Of a stretch of DNA of 64,000 nucleotides, positions 15,910 through 26,753 are shown piece after piece; positions within the stretch are counted from its first letter, which is position 1, and each line of letters opens with the position of its first letter. This stretch comes from JACKAQ01 sp020634975 [NCBI: Calditrichia bacterium] (lineage in GTDB: Bacteria > Calditrichota > Calditrichia > RBG-13-44-9). The position numbers and the translations under genes are program-made. Location of the stretch: the NCBI GenBank assembly GCA_020634975.1, contig JACKAQ010000001.1, positions 2,790,001 through 2,854,000 of the forward strand, read 5' to 3'. A model generated the notes under the pieces. That model worked only from the letters and a program-made list of their open reading frames with translations. It was not told where the DNA came from and searched no databases.

Positions 15910-18900
15910 ATGGCAGGTTTACGGAATTGGTTTACCCGTTTTTTTCTGATAAGTACCCGCAATAATAATATTTACGAATATCCGCTGCGCGATGATAAAT
16001 ACGGCAAATTGAAGTTGCTGCTGTATTTTGTGATCCTCCCGGCAATCGGCGCAGCTGCGTTAAATATGCTGCTCGGCATTGTGATCGCCAAATGGCAATG
16101 GGCAGATTTCGACGGATGGCTGCAAGTGAAAATATTTTTTTGCCACGCCGCAATTCTGACACTTTTTTCCGTGCTGCTGTGGGTGCCAGAATTTTTGGCT
16201 GTAAAAGATTGGCCGGAATCCCGCGAAAACCGTTGGGTGATGATCAAAAATGTGCTGACCATTGCGCTGTTTGTGCTGCTGTTTCCGCATGAAATTGTGG
16301 GGCTGTTTTTTGCCGGTGCAGATTACACAGAAAGCCTGACATTCCAGATCATTTACTGGTCCGTGTTGTTTTCGGTGATCGGCGGGTTATTCTGGTTTAT
16401 CCGCAGAAATCACAAAAAATCCGCATTTTACGAAATCCAGATGGGCAAAGCGCCGAGGCAGCGGCGCAATCCGGAACGCTCCAGCCTGTACGAATCGCTG
16501 ATTTTGATCGTCATGTTCCTGGGCATATTTTTTATTGAATTGTGGGCACTATCCAACACGACAAACCAGAAGATAAACCGTTGTTCTGCCGGAACTTACC
16601 TCTCCTGCACGTCGAAACAGCTTGCCGGTTTTGATATTGTTTCCGCAGATGTGATTGCCCCGGAAACACTGCCGGATTCAGCCGCGATTGCGCAGCCGTC
16701 CGGTACAGCGCAGTCATCATCGATGGTGAAATTTGCCTTTCAATCATTCAATGTTATTTCCGAATTCCTGTTCTCGATCGATCACCAACACAACCATTTG
16801 GCGGGACTCAAATATGAAATTTCGAAAACTCATACACCGGAAATTCAGGAAGAAAAACGGGATAATCGCCGGCTGTTTGTGATCACCTGGATTTGCATCG
16901 CGCTGTTTTGCACGATCCTGTATTTTCTTACTGCCGGCATCTCCAACCGGATGATGAAAAATATCCTCATTCCGGTCACGTTTCAGGAGCGCGACGTGCT
17001 CGGCATTCTCATGAAAACCAAAAATTATTTTTACCATTTTTGGCGGGCGATGATCGCAAAATACACATTTCTGCTGTTCGGCAGTTTAGGAATTTCGGTC
17101 CTGTTTTTGCTGACACCGGTGTTGTTTCTGGCGACAGATCATCCCAAAGAACTCGGGATGATTATCCAGATTGATGTTGTGGTGCTCATTTTCGGGATTT
17201 TTTTGGCGTGGATCAGTCCGTTGATCAACGCGCTCATTCAGCCGGATATCACGTTTGGGGAATATTTCAATCACCGGATTGCCGACCACCTGATGCAGGT
17301 GCAGGGGCACATCGGATTGATGGGCATCGGGAATTTGGGAAAACGGGTGCTCGATCGAGAGATAAAATTATTGGAAGATGAGCAGCTTCCTCATCCCAAA
17401 AAACGTCAATTTGTGGAAATTGTGACGCCGGATTTGCGGCTGGAACTGGTTTGCAGCAGCGTGGTTGTGGTGGAGCGTTCGCCGGAAGATGTGCTCTATT
17501 CCAGCGAAAATCAGCTGCTCGGCAAATACGGCGTGGTTGGCGCGCGGCAGGCTAATTATCGCACCAAAGATTTGCAGGGCAACGTGATTTATCTCGAAAA
17601 GCGATCGCTGGTGCCGGTGCTCATCGGCGAAGCAAACGAGCCGTTTGTGTTTTCGCGCGGGAATCTGGAACGTGCCCGGCTGCTGATCAGCACCATCCCG
17701 GATTGGGAAAGTGTGCAGCATATTTTTGAGCACGCGAATCTCAGCAAGGTGCCTGCCATCATTTGTGTGGGCAGCAGCAACCAGATTACCTATTACACGT
17801 ATCGCGCGCGTCACCGGCAAATTGTGTTGGTCTATCCCAAACATAATCAGGGAGATACGCTCGGTTTCCGGCTGTGGGCGACCGTGCAAAAAGTGCGGGC
17901 GATCCGCAACATGCGCGGCAATGTGTGGCCAAAAATTCTGATTGTCGGTAACAACAAATCCAATCATTTTATGATCGAAACGTTGTGGTCGCTGCTGCCC
18001 GTTTCGGCATACATGAAAGAAACTATCACCCGCGAAAACCTGAAATTTGTGGTGCTGACGGATGAAGGCACCGGGCAATATCCGTCCATCAACGACGGGC
18101 AGCAGTTCCGTCCGTTTGGCTCGCACATGCTCGGATCGTATTTTTCGGGCAGCCGGCTGCCGTTTCCGCTGGCGGAAAATGATAACCCGCTGAATCCCGA
18201 AATTAAGGTGCAGATCATCAACGATGTGGATGTGGCTGCGCTGGAAGAATGTTTGGACGATTTTCGCCCGGATATTCTGATGGTAAATCACGAAGATGTG
18301 GAAAAATCATCGCTGGTGCTGATGCGCTTTATCCGTGCGCTGGAGCGGCTGAAAGTGCGCTATCTGGGTGAAGAAAAAGCCGGACGCAAAACATTTGAGC
18401 TGCCGATCATCCTTTCCGCAACCACGCGCGGCGACGAACGCGAACAGCTGACGCTGGGCGATTCCTCCCGGTTTTACGACGCCATTTGCCGGATGCACAA
18501 CGAAAAACTGGCGTCGGATATGAGCTATCCGGCCCATGCCCGGTTCGATCATTTCAGCCGGGAATTGCATGGCGAAACCATCACCGATTCGCATTCAGAC
18601 GCTGCGGAAATGATTGCCGGCGCCCGCCGCAGCTTTATGCCGCATCAGGCGAACGGCGAAAAAAACAATGGCGAGCAAAGCGGATTTGTGGAATCCAGCG
18701 CATGTTTGCCGAACACACCGCGATCGCTGGCGGATTACACCGCACGGCTGGCGCGCCTCACGTTCGATCCGCCGGTGGAAAGCGAGTTGAGCAAATTGTG
18801 GCAAATTACCGAACCCGCGCTGCCGGCGTTCCAGTATTTGCAGCACATAAAGCTGGACGATCCCGATCAATCCGGTTTTATGATCAACGGATACGCAACG

Positions 18901-20304
18901 CTCATCCCCACCAACGGACTGCCGGATGTGTTTGCCTCAACCAAAGGCAAAAGCCTCACCGCGCGCATGTTTGTAACGGACGGGCGCAAATATGTGGAAA
19001 ACGTGATTGATCCGCTGGAAGGCTACCCGGAATCGTTGCAGACACAATTTACGATTGATGTGCTGGACAATATCCGCGATCCCAAACCACCAACCGTAAC
19101 CGACGTGCTTCGGCGGGTTGCCAAACAGGATCGCAACGAAGACAAAAATACCATCAGCGAATTTACCGAGACGCTGCTCGATACCCGTCACGATGGCAAA
19201 TTTGCCTGCCCGTCGATGAACATTTGCCGGATTGCCGCATACCAAAATTATGTTGCAGCTGGCAACAACCGGCGGCTCGGGGCTGATCCTGATATCGCCG
19301 ATGGAGATGGCAAACCATCGCCTGCTCAAACAGTGCGAAACGAGCTGTGGCATGCCCGCAACTATGCCTGCTGCACCGAAATGCTCGACGACAAAAAGCT
19401 GCCGGCGCAGCCAACCGTGAATCCGGCCAACGCCAGAATTTTTGTTTGCTGCCAGGATGGCGCAAAAACCGGGATGATGGCGCAAATCCTCAATGCGTTG
19501 CAATTCCGCAAATTTCCCAAATTGCGGGTAACCTACCGGTTGAACGCAGCCGTGATCAACAAATTTCGGTCGCACAGCAAATCGGTGGTGCTGCAGCGCT
19601 GCGCGGATGATCTGCAGCAATTTCTCGACGATCAGCAAATGGATCTCGTAAACGAAGATGTTGTGCTGTTCAAAGCCAAACTGAAAGAAATTTTGGGTGC
19701 GGAAAATTTCACCAGATTTCACGAACGCCTGCTCAATCTCGCGCAGCGAAAAGAAGATAACTGGCGAATCAACATCGATTATTTCAGCCACATCAGTTGC
19801 CAGAACAGCTATTTTTCGCTAAACCGGCTGTTCGGTATTTTCGAAAATCAGACGGTTGTCGAGCCGGAAAACGGCATTCGCCTGACGGAACGATTGCCGC
19901 TGAACGTGATTCGCATTTTGCCTATCGGCGAAGTGAGTTCTGCCAAACAATGGTATTTTTACGCCCGCGCGCTGCACCAGTTTTTGAACGCGCTGGAAGA
20001 CGAAATTCCCGAACCGTACCAACGGGAAAAATTCATTTTTTACTGGTTCGATGAAAATCGCCAATCTCATGTTTTTAATGAAGATAAGCTGGATGAATTT
20101 GTCGAACCGCAATTTGATGCGGAACAGCGCAGCAGCTTCCCGATTCTCATCGTTATCAAACGCGACAGCGCGGAAAAGAAACAGCATTTCAACAAAAAAT
20201 ATGACGGAAAAGAAAAGCGCCCGGGCCGGGACGAGGATGTTTGCCGGATTTGTTATCGCCAAAAACGGCGTTACGATTGCAGCAAAATGCGGGTGTGGAT
20301 TTAA
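15910..20304 (+). CDS. Giant membrane protein with Rossmann-like (TrkA_N/RCK-type) regions
   Basis: 1464 residues, not assigned to a known family. About eight hydrophobic helices lie in the first 435 residues (near 35-58, 74-95, 108-130, 138-160, 195-215, 318-338, 380-402 and 412-435), with a loop of about 100 residues between the fifth and sixth. The rest is cytosolic. Near 470 a nucleotide-binding turn (LMGIGNLGKRVLD) begins an RCK/TrkA_N-like region (VVVVERSPEDVLY, ARLLISTIPDW, AIICVGSSNQITY). A second Rossmann-like start (KILIVGNN) is near 673 and a third (IFVCCQDGAKTG) near 1177. The end is cysteine-bearing (DVCRICYRQKRRYDC). No TVGYG-type filter is visible. It could be a gated ion channel or transporter of the CASTOR/BK type. 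GGGGGAGA lies before the ATG. Confidence 0.6.
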   Translation: MAGLRNWFTRFFLISTRNNNIYEYPLRDDKYGKLKLLLYFVILPAIGAAALNMLLGIVIAKWQWADFDGWLQVKIFFCHAAILTLFSVLLWVPEFLAVKDWPESRENRWVMIKNVLTIALFVLLFPHEIVGLFFAGADYTESLTFQIIYWSVLFSVIGGLFWFIRRNHKKSAFYEIQMGKAPRQRRNPERSSLYESLILIVMFLGIFFIELWALSNTTNQKINRCSAGTYLSCTSKQLAGFDIVSADVIAPETLPDSAAIAQPSGTAQSSSMVKFAFQSFNVISEFLFSIDHQHNHLAGLKYEISKTHTPEIQEEKRDNRRLFVITWICIALFCTILYFLTAGISNRMMKNILIPVTFQERDVLGILMKTKNYFYHFWRAMIAKYTFLLFGSLGISVLFLLTPVLFLATDHPKELGMIIQIDVVVLIFGIFLAWISPLINALIQPDITFGEYFNHRIADHLMQVQGHIGLMGIGNLGKRVLDREIKLLEDEQLPHPKKRQFVEIVTPDLRLELVCSSVVVVERSPEDVLYSSENQLLGKYGVVGARQANYRTKDLQGNVIYLEKRSLVPVLIGEANEPFVFSRGNLERARLLISTIPDWESVQHIFEHANLSKVPAIICVGSSNQITYYTYRARHRQIVLVYPKHNQGDTLGFRLWATVQKVRAIRNMRGNVWPKILIVGNNKSNHFMIETLWSLLPVSAYMKETITRENLKFVVLTDEGTGQYPSINDGQQFRPFGSHMLGSYFSGSRLPFPLAENDNPLNPEIKVQIINDVDVAALEECLDDFRPDILMVNHEDVEKSSLVLMRFIRALERLKVRYLGEEKAGRKTFELPIILSATTRGDEREQLTLGDSSRFYDAICRMHNEKLASDMSYPAHARFDHFSRELHGETITDSHSDAAEMIAGARRSFMPHQANGEKNNGEQSGFVESSACLPNTPRSLADYTARLARLTFDPPVESELSKLWQITEPALPAFQYLQHIKLDDPDQSGFMINGYATLIPTNGLPDVFASTKGKSLTARMFVTDGRKYVENVIDPLEGYPESLQTQFTIDVLDNIRDPKPPTVTDVLRRVAKQDRNEDKNTISEFTETLLDTRHDGKFACPSMNICRIAAYQNYVAAGNNRRLGADPDIADGDGKPSPAQTVRNELWHARNYACCTEMLDDKKLPAQPTVNPANARIFVCCQDGAKTGMMAQILNALQFRKFPKLRVTYRLNAAVINKFRSHSKSVVLQRCADDLQQFLDDQQMDLVNEDVVLFKAKLKEILGAENFTRFHERLLNLAQRKEDNWRINIDYFSHISCQNSYFSLNRLFGIFENQTVVEPENGIRLTERLPLNVIRILPIGEVSSAKQWYFYARALHQFLNALEDEIPEPYQREKFIFYWFDENRQSHVFNEDKLDEFVEPQFDAEQRSSFPILIVIKRDSAEKKQHFNKKYDGKEKRPGRDEDVCRICYRQKRRYDCSKMRVWI

Positions 20305-20627
20305 CGGCGGGTATTCGAACGCTCGATCAACAATTCCAGATATGTGTTTTTCTCGTTGATCTCGCGGGTGATTTGCCGGCGCCGCTGTTCGTCGGAACCA
20401 ACAGCGGCACGCAGCATTTTCAATAATTCAATTTCTTTTTTCAGCTCGATCTCTTGCGGCAAAACGGCAGCATTTTTGAGCAGATTGTGCGCCATCCGCA
20501 TGTCCGGTGCAGTGTTGAAATAGTCCCGCAAATCAACGGGTTTGCCTTTTCCCGGCAAATTATCAAACGCACCGTTTTCCTGCGCTTCGCGGATGCGATC
20601 TTCTGCGATTTTCCGAAATGCGTCCAT
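20301..20627 (-). CDS. DUF1992 / DnaJC28-conserved-domain protein
   Basis: 108 residues matching the DUF1992 family throughout: IAEDRIREAQENGAFDNLPGKGKP near residues 7-30, then DMRMAHNLLKNAAVLPQEIEL, and a helical end (REINEKNTYLELLIERSN). The function of the family is not established. The gene follows prc after 14 nt on the same strand and is probably cotranscribed with it. Its stop overlaps the stop of the convergent giant membrane protein gene by four bases. Confidence 0.88.
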   Translation of the reverse strand: MDAFRKIAEDRIREAQENGAFDNLPGKGKPVDLRDYFNTAPDMRMAHNLLKNAAVLPQEIELKKEIELLKMLRAAVGSDEQRRRQITREINEKNTYLELLIERSNTRR

Positions 20628-20641
20628 TTACATGCCTGAAA

Positions 20642-22666
20642 TTATTGTCTGTCACTCAATTTTGCTTTTTTGAGAATGACGAGATCGCCCAGCACATGCG
20701 CACTTTCGGTCAATACCAAATCTTTGTGTTTGTCGGCTGTGCTGTCATGAACGGCATCTTCCTCGTCTTCATTTTTATCTGCTTTGGCTTCGGCGCGGCG
20801 GATGGCTTCGTTCAACGAGATAAATTTTTCGTTCTGCTGACGCTCAAATTCTTCGAGTTCCGCCAGCAATTTGGCGTATTCCGGATTGGTTTGCAAACGG
20901 GCGTTAACCTGCTTTTGCAGTTCCGGCACAAACGTCGTAAAATCGCCATATTTGTTGAACGGTACGCCGTCAATCTGATCCCAAATTAACGCGTTTGGCT
21001 GCGAACTTTCGCCAATTTCCATTGCGCCGAAACGCGACGGAAAGTTGATATCCGGCGTTACGCCGGCATGTTGGGTGCTGCGGCCGTCCACCCGGTAAAA
21101 TTTGGCGATGGTCAATTTGATCTGCCCGAGTTTCAGTTCGGGATCGCGAATAAAACGATTGAGATCGATCGGGCGTTGAACCGTGCCTTTGCCAAATGTC
21201 TGGCTGCCAATAATCAATCCGCGACCGTAATCCTGAATGGCTGCCGCAAAAATTTCCGATGCGGATGCACTCAGCCGGTCAACCATTACCGCCAGTGGGC
21301 CGTCGTAAACCACGCCGGATGAGTTATCCTGTTCTATTTCTTTACGTCCGTCCGAATAGCTGACCTGCACCACCGGACCGCGATCGATAAACAAACCTGT
21401 CAAATCGACCGCTTCGTTCAAAAATCCGCCACCGTTGCGGCGCAAATCGATGATCACGCCATCCACATTTTGGGTTTTCAGCTCTTCCAGCAATTTTGCG
21501 ACATCGCCGGAGGTGCTTTTGAAATCTTTATCGCCGCGACGCATGGCGTCAAAGTCCGAATAAAATGTGGGGATAGTGATCACGCCAAACAGCAAATTTT
21601 TGCCGTTGTGTTTGATGTGCAGCGTATCCGATTTTGCGGACTGATCTTCGAGTTTAATTTTATCGCGAACCAGCGCAATGGTATCTGGCGGAACGCCGGG
21701 TTTGGCATCGTGCGCGAGCACTTGCAGCCGCACAACGGTAGATTTTTTGCCGCGAATGAGCTGAACCACATCGTCGATGCGCCAGCCGACAACGTCCACA
21801 ATTTCGCCGTCGTAATCCTGTCCGACACCGATAATTTTATCGTTTTGGTGCAGCAAGCCGCTTTTATCCGCCGGACCGCCGGCCACAATTTCCACCACGC
21901 GGGTGTAATCATCTTCGCTGACCAGTCGTGCGCCGATGCCTTCCAGCGACTGGCTCATGCGAATCTTGAAATCGTCGTAATCTTTCGGCGAAAAATAATT
22001 GGTGTGCGGGTCAAAAGATTCCGCGAAGGAGTTCATCAAAATTTGAAATACATCTTCGCTTTGCGATTGCGAGATATTTTTCTCCAACCGTTTGTAGCGA
22101 TTGGTCAGCGTTTTGGCGATGCCATCCGGCTCTTTTCCGGCCAATTTCAGGCTCAACGCCTGATTTTTGAGGCGCTTCCGCCACAAATCATCCAGTTCTT
22201 CAGTAGTTTTTGCCCATGGCGCGTCTTCCCTGTCCAGCGCGAGCATTTCATCTGTGGAAAAATCGAACGGCGATTCCAGCGTGGCGAACACAAATTCCAG
22301 CCGTTCCGATGCGCGTTGCTCATACCGGTTGAAAATATCATAAGCGATGCTCACCTGACCGGATCGCACAACTTCATCAAATTCATTGCGATAGGGTTCA
22401 AATTCGGCAAGGTCCGACGCCAGAAAATAGAGGCGGTTGTAATCCAGTTTTTCAAAAAACCGGTCGAACATTTCCGAGCTCATTTCGTCGTTGATGGGCT
22501 TTTTTTGGTAGTGGTTGCGCTGAAGAATGGTAGTTACCAGTTGGCTCACCCGGCGGTGTTCCGGCTCGGGTTTCAGTTCTGCAAATGCTATATCTGTTGA
22601 ATCGCTTTGTGCGAACATCAGTTCTGTTGCAATGCCTAAAATCAATAAAATCAACCATTTTTTCAT
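20642..22666 (-). CDS. prc: Carboxy-terminal processing protease (Prc/Tsp, S41)
   Basis: A periplasmic serine protease with a signal peptide (MKKWLILLILGIATELMFAQ). The Tsp-type helical N-domain contains KPINDEMSSEMFDRFFEKLDYNR. A PDZ domain lies near residues 235-325 (GGPADKSGLLHQNDKIIGVGQ). The S41 catalytic core follows, with IDLRRNGGGFLNEAVDL, the nucleophile serine in SASASEIF near 467 and the lysine in FGKGTVQ near 492. These positions match the Ser/Lys dyad spacing of E. coli Prc. A long C-terminal Tsp-type tail with charged residues ends the protein. The family trims C-termini of periplasmic proteins and degrades tagged ones. Confidence 0.93.
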   Translation of the reverse strand: MKKWLILLILGIATELMFAQSDSTDIAFAELKPEPEHRRVSQLVTTILQRNHYQKKPINDEMSSEMFDRFFEKLDYNRLYFLASDLAEFEPYRNEFDEVVRSGQVSIAYDIFNRYEQRASERLEFVFATLESPFDFSTDEMLALDREDAPWAKTTEELDDLWRKRLKNQALSLKLAGKEPDGIAKTLTNRYKRLEKNISQSQSEDVFQILMNSFAESFDPHTNYFSPKDYDDFKIRMSQSLEGIGARLVSEDDYTRVVEIVAGGPADKSGLLHQNDKIIGVGQDYDGEIVDVVGWRIDDVVQLIRGKKSTVVRLQVLAHDAKPGVPPDTIALVRDKIKLEDQSAKSDTLHIKHNGKNLLFGVITIPTFYSDFDAMRRGDKDFKSTSGDVAKLLEELKTQNVDGVIIDLRRNGGGFLNEAVDLTGLFIDRGPVVQVSYSDGRKEIEQDNSSGVVYDGPLAVMVDRLSASASEIFAAAIQDYGRGLIIGSQTFGKGTVQRPIDLNRFIRDPELKLGQIKLTIAKFYRVDGRSTQHAGVTPDINFPSRFGAMEIGESSQPNALIWDQIDGVPFNKYGDFTTFVPELQKQVNARLQTNPEYAKLLAELEEFERQQNEKFISLNEAIRRAEAKADKNEDEEDAVHDSTADKHKDLVLTESAHVLGDLVILKKAKLSDRQ

Positions 22667-22952
22667 AGAATAATGCCCCTTTATTAACTCAATCTACATT
22701 GTCGGGAGCGGCGCTTTCTTGCGGCCGTTCCATCGGGATGTCTTAAATTAAACGCAAAGATCGTATTTTGTTTCGATTTATCGTTGTAAATTTTGAACCA
22801 AATGACTATGGATTATTAAATAATTGTCTATTTTTGATAACAGATGGACGTTTTCGGTCACGAATTCGATTTTGATTTTGTTAAATTTGATGCATCAATT
22901 TAATTTGGGTTGCTGCGTATCCATAATATTTTTTTGACGGAAGCCATTTTTA

Positions 22953-23969
22953 ATGAAAAAACGGGACAAACGCGAAACGCATTTGCTGATCCTCGATATG
23001 GTGATGCTGGTATTGCTGTTGTTAAATCTGGGTCTGATTATCTTCGACTGGATTTTTCTGAGCATTACCGTTCAAAAAGTGTTGAGTGCTTATTTACCCA
23101 ATTTTTTTGCGGTTTACCGTGACCGGATTCACGCCGATTTTGCGATGATCGATCTCGGATTTGTGGCAATTTTTCTCATCGAATTCTTTTTGCGATGGGG
23201 GATTGCCATTCACCGGCGCACCTATTACAAATGGTTTTTCTACCCGTTTATTCACTGGTACGACCTGATCGGCTGCATTCCCGTGGGCTCGCTGCGCTTT
23301 TTGCGATTGCTGCGGATTATCGGGATTATCATCCGTTTGCAACGGTTGCAAATTATTGATATTACAAGAACTTACCTGTATGGGCAATTCAATAAATATG
23401 TGAATGTGGTGGTCGAGGAAATTTCCGATCGCGTGGTGATAAACGTGATCAAAGATGTTCAGGCGGAAATCCGCGACGGCAGCCCGGTAACCGACCGGAT
23501 TATTCAGGAAGTAGTGCTGCCGCAGAAGGAAAGCATTGTGCTGTGGTTATCGCACCGGTTGCAGCATATCGCCAGCAATGCACATGCGGCGTATAAAGAG
23601 GATTTTAGGGAATATTTGCATTTGCGGGTTAAAAATGCAGTGGAGAACAACCCGGAAATTGCCGCAATCGGAATGATTCCGGTGGTGGGCAAAGTCATAT
23701 CCGGCAATCTGGAAAAGGCCATCAGCGATATCACATTCAACACCATCAGCGGGTTGATTGAAGATTTGGGTTCATCCAAAAATCAGGCGATTGTGGAAGA
23801 AGTTGCCGACATCACCATCGACGCGCTGATGATGGAAGAAGCGGATCAACGCATCGATAAAATTGTCAACGAAGCGCTGGTGCAGGCGCTGGAACTGGTG
23901 AAGGAGCAGGTGCAAATTCAACAATGGAAGCTCCGGGAAATGCGGGAAAGGGAAGAGGGAAGCGGTTGA
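22953..23969 (+). CDS. Voltage-sensor-like membrane protein without a pore
   Basis: 338 residues. Helices lie near 10-37 (LLILDMVMLVLLLLNLGLII) and 64-88 (DLGFVAIFLIEFFLRWGIAI, with the E..LR of an S2-like helix). A third region runs YKWFFYPFIHWYDLIGCIPVG then LRFLRLLRIIGIIIRLQRL, an S3 followed by an arginine-repeat S4. This is the layout of an ion-channel voltage sensor, but no pore helices or selectivity filter follow. Instead the last 200 residues are hydrophilic and helical, with an acidic middle and a basic coiled end (VKEQVQIQQWKLREMRE). It could be a stand-alone sensor (as in Hv1-like or phosphatase-coupled proteins) or a channel fragment. Unassigned family; no strong ribosome site. 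Confidence 0.55.
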   Translation: MKKRDKRETHLLILDMVMLVLLLLNLGLIIFDWIFLSITVQKVLSAYLPNFFAVYRDRIHADFAMIDLGFVAIFLIEFFLRWGIAIHRRTYYKWFFYPFIHWYDLIGCIPVGSLRFLRLLRIIGIIIRLQRLQIIDITRTYLYGQFNKYVNVVVEEISDRVVINVIKDVQAEIRDGSPVTDRIIQEVVLPQKESIVLWLSHRLQHIASNAHAAYKEDFREYLHLRVKNAVENNPEIAAIGMIPVVGKVISGNLEKAISDITFNTISGLIEDLGSSKNQAIVEEVADITIDALMMEEADQRIDKIVNEALVQALELVKEQVQIQQWKLREMREREEGSG

Positions 23970-23992
23970 TATTTGGATAATTATTAATTTCT

Positions 23993-24019
23993 GGAGATTC
24001 CTGCCTTCGCAGGAATGAC
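23993..24019. repeat. Dispersed palindromic repeat, copy 1
   Basis: ATTCCTGC-CTTC-GCAGGAAT palindrome flanked by GGAG and GAC. The same element in inverted orientation is at 31335-31361, and a diverged copy is at 61717-61743. A related, poorer palindrome follows at about 24034-24060. It is a typical extragenic palindromic repeat. Confidence 0.8.
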
Positions 24020-24111
24020 AAAAAATGATTATCGTCATTCCGAGATTGTTCCGGAATTTCCTCCGAATGCCAACCGCCTTTCGTAACCAATGTTACAGCA
24101 GATCAACCCAA

Positions 24112-26736
24112 TTATTCATCCCGCGGTTGCAGCAATTTGGCAATCAAACCCGTCCAACCGGTCTGGTGGGATGCGCCGACACCGCGCCCGTTATCCCCGT
24201 GAAAATATTCGTAAAACAGCAGGTAATCGCGGAAATGCGGGTCGTTCTGGAATGTGGGATGATCGCCAAAAACCGCTCGTTTACCCGATTCGTCGCGCAA
24301 AAAAATGCGGGTGAGTCGTTCGGAAATCGCGTCCGCGATTTGCAGAATCGTCAAATAATTGCCGGAATCGGTGGGATATTCCACTTTAAAATCATCACCG
24401 TAATAATGGTGAAAGCGTTGCAGCGCCTCGATGATCAAAAAATTGACCGGAAACCAGATCGGTCCGCGCCAGTTGGAATTTCCGCCGAACATGTATGAAT
24501 CCGATTCCGCCGGCAAATATTTCACGGAAATTTCGCTGCCGTTCATCCGGAAATGATAGGGGTTGTTTTCGTAGATTTTCGACATGCTGCGAATCCCGTA
24601 ATCCGAGAGAAATTCCGTTTCGTCGAGCATGCGTTTGAGCAGCCGTTTCATCCGGTGACCGCGCAGCAGCGAGAGCAGCCGCCGTTCGCCTTTACCGGGC
24701 GATTGCCAGCGGGAAACGAGTTCTGCCAAATCTTTCCGGTCTTCGAAAAACCATTCCAGACGTTTTTTGAATTCCGGTAATTTGTCGATGTAATCCGGTT
24801 CGAGTACTTCCACTGCGAACAGCGGAATCAGCCCGACCATCGAGCGCACTTTCAGCGGAAAAAACTGGTTGTTGGGTGTGTGCAGCACATCGTAAAAAAA
24901 CGCGTCATCCGCATCCCACAAGTTGATGCCTTTGCCGCCCAAATTGGTCATCGCCTCCGCGATGTATAAAAAGTGCTCGAAAAATTTGGTTGCTAAATCC
25001 TGGTAAATCGGTTTTTCCGCAGCCAGTTCCAGCGCAATGCGCATCATGTTCAGCGAATACATGGCCATCCACGCGGTGCCGTCTGCCTGCTCCAAATGCC
25101 CGCCGGTGGGCAATTCCTCGCTGCGATTGAAAACGCCGATGTTGTCCAACCCCAAAAAGCCACCCTGAAAAATATTGTTATCGCCCTCATCCTTGCGGTT
25201 CACCCACCAGGTAAAATTGAGCAGCAATTTGTGAAAGACGCGTTCCAGAAAATCGGTATCGCTGCGGCCGCTGCGTTTTTGATCCATTTTGTAAACGCGC
25301 CAGGTTGCCCATGCATGTACCGGCGGATTCACATCGCCGAACGCCCATTCGTACGCCGGCAGTTGCCCGTTGGGGTGCATGTACCACTCGCGGGTGAGCA
25401 GCACGAGCTGGTTTTTGGCGAATTGCGGATCGACCATTGCCAGCGGAATGCAGTGAAACGCCAGATCCCACGCGGCATACCACGGGTATTCCCATTTGTC
25501 CGGCATCGAAATAATTTCCGCATTGTTGAGGTGAATCCACTCTCGATTGCGCCCTTTTAATCGGGATTTCGGTGGTTCCGGCTGCCCGGGATCGCCCTGC
25601 AGCCATTGGCTGATATCGTAATAATAATATTGTTTGGTCCACAACATTCCGGCGAAAGCCTGCCGTTGCACCCGCTTTGCGTCGTCATTGGCGATGTTTT
25701 TTTGCAGATCGGCGTAAAATTCATCCGCATCTTTTTGGCATTGGCGAAACAGCTTTTCGAACCCATCGAATGGTTTGGCGATGTCGCGATTTACCAATCG
25801 CAGCCGAACGGCTTGCGAGCCGTTTGCCGGTACGATCAATTTGTAAAAAACCGCAGCTTTTGTGCCTTTTTGATTAGGGTTCACGCCGGATTGATCGCCC
25901 CAAACGAGAAAATCGTTGATGCCATCTTTAAAAAATCCGGCTGGATTTGATGCGTTGTAGAGCCGTTGGATATTGGTTGCGTTATCACAAAACAGCAGCT
26001 CCGGGGCGTTTTCCGCGAAGAGAAAATAGTTGCCCAAATCGTGGTGATCGGCGGCGATGGCGGATTTACCTTTTTTTGCCAACAGCGGTTTCCGCGAATC
26101 GCGACCCCATGCCCAGGTGTTGCGAAACCACAGCGTTGGCAGCAGGTGCAGCGGTGCATCCGCATCGCCGCGATTGTGCACGGTAATCTGGATGAGCGTA
26201 TCTTCCGGCGCTGTTTTGGCGTATTCAACGAACACATCAAAATAGCGATTCTCATCAAAAATGCCGGTGTCGATCAACTCGTATTCCGGATCATTGAGCC
26301 CGCGATGGGTATTGCGATCCAGCAAATCGCGATAGGGAAATTCGCTTTGTGGATATTTGTAAAGCATTTTCATATAGGAATGCGTCGGCGTGCTATCCAG
26401 ATAATAATAATATTCTTTCACATCCTCGCCGTGATTGCCTTGCGGTCCGCTCAGCCCGAACAACCGTTCTTTGATAAACGGATCGCGCTTGTTCCACATT
26501 GCCAGTGCAAAACAGAGCCGCTGCTGGTCGTCGGAGATCCCGGCGATGCCATCCTCGCCCCAGCGATAGGCTTTACTGCGGGATTCTTCGTAATTGATAA
26601 ATTCCCAGGCATCGCCATCGCGGCTGTAATCTTCGCGGACCGTTCCCCACTGGCGTTCGCTAAGATACGGTCCCCAAAATTTCCAGTTCTTTTTTCCGGC
26701 GACAGATTCGCTGAGGCGTTGTTGTTCTTTTGTCAT
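24112..26736 (-). CDS. GH63-type glucosidase
   Basis: 874-residue cytoplasmic (no signal) glycoside hydrolase. It starts [29 protein letters not shown], an N-terminal motif shared by bacterial GH63-like glucosidases. A beta-sandwich N-domain follows ([23 protein letters not shown]). The (alpha/alpha)6 catalytic barrel contains [40 protein letters not shown] and [14 protein letters not shown]. The aspartate in AWDLAFH is a candidate acid/base. The family removes glucose from alpha-linked oligosaccharides. The substrate here is unknown. It is downstream of the M1 peptidase on the same strand, separated by a palindromic repeat. Confidence 0.88.
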   Translation of the reverse strand: MTKEQQRLSESVAGKKNWKFWGPYLSERQWGTVREDYSRDGDAWEFINYEESRSKAYRWGEDGIAGISDDQQRLCFALAMWNKRDPFIKERLFGLSGPQGNHGEDVKEYYYYLDSTPTHSYMKMLYKYPQSEFPYRDLLDRNTHRGLNDPEYELIDTGIFDENRYFDVFVEYAKTAPEDTLIQITVHNRGDADAPLHLLPTLWFRNTWAWGRDSRKPLLAKKGKSAIAADHHDLGNYFLFAENAPELLFCDNATNIQRLYNASNPAGFFKDGINDFLVWGDQSGVNPNQKGTKAAVFYKLIVPANGSQAVRLRLVNRDIAKPFDGFEKLFRQCQKDADEFYADLQKNIANDDAKRVQRQAFAGMLWTKQYYYYDISQWLQGDPGQPEPPKSRLKGRNREWIHLNNAEIISMPDKWEYPWYAAWDLAFHCIPLAMVDPQFAKNQLVLLTREWYMHPNGQLPAYEWAFGDVNPPVHAWATWRVYKMDQKRSGRSDTDFLERVFHKLLLNFTWWVNRKDEGDNNIFQGGFLGLDNIGVFNRSEELPTGGHLEQADGTAWMAMYSLNMMRIALELAAEKPIYQDLATKFFEHFLYIAEAMTNLGGKGINLWDADDAFFYDVLHTPNNQFFPLKVRSMVGLIPLFAVEVLEPDYIDKLPEFKKRLEWFFEDRKDLAELVSRWQSPGKGERRLLSLLRGHRMKRLLKRMLDETEFLSDYGIRSMSKIYENNPYHFRMNGSEISVKYLPAESDSYMFGGNSNWRGPIWFPVNFLIIEALQRFHHYYGDDFKVEYPTDSGNYLTILQIADAISERLTRIFLRDESGKRAVFGDHPTFQNDPHFRDYLLFYEYFHGDNGRGVGASHQTGWTGLIAKLLQPRDE

Positions 26737-26753
26737 ATAACCTGCATTTTTCG

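Noticed and set aside
21470-22600. 376-codon open frame antisense to prc
   Set aside because: Shadow of the protease gene; no homology pattern or start signal.
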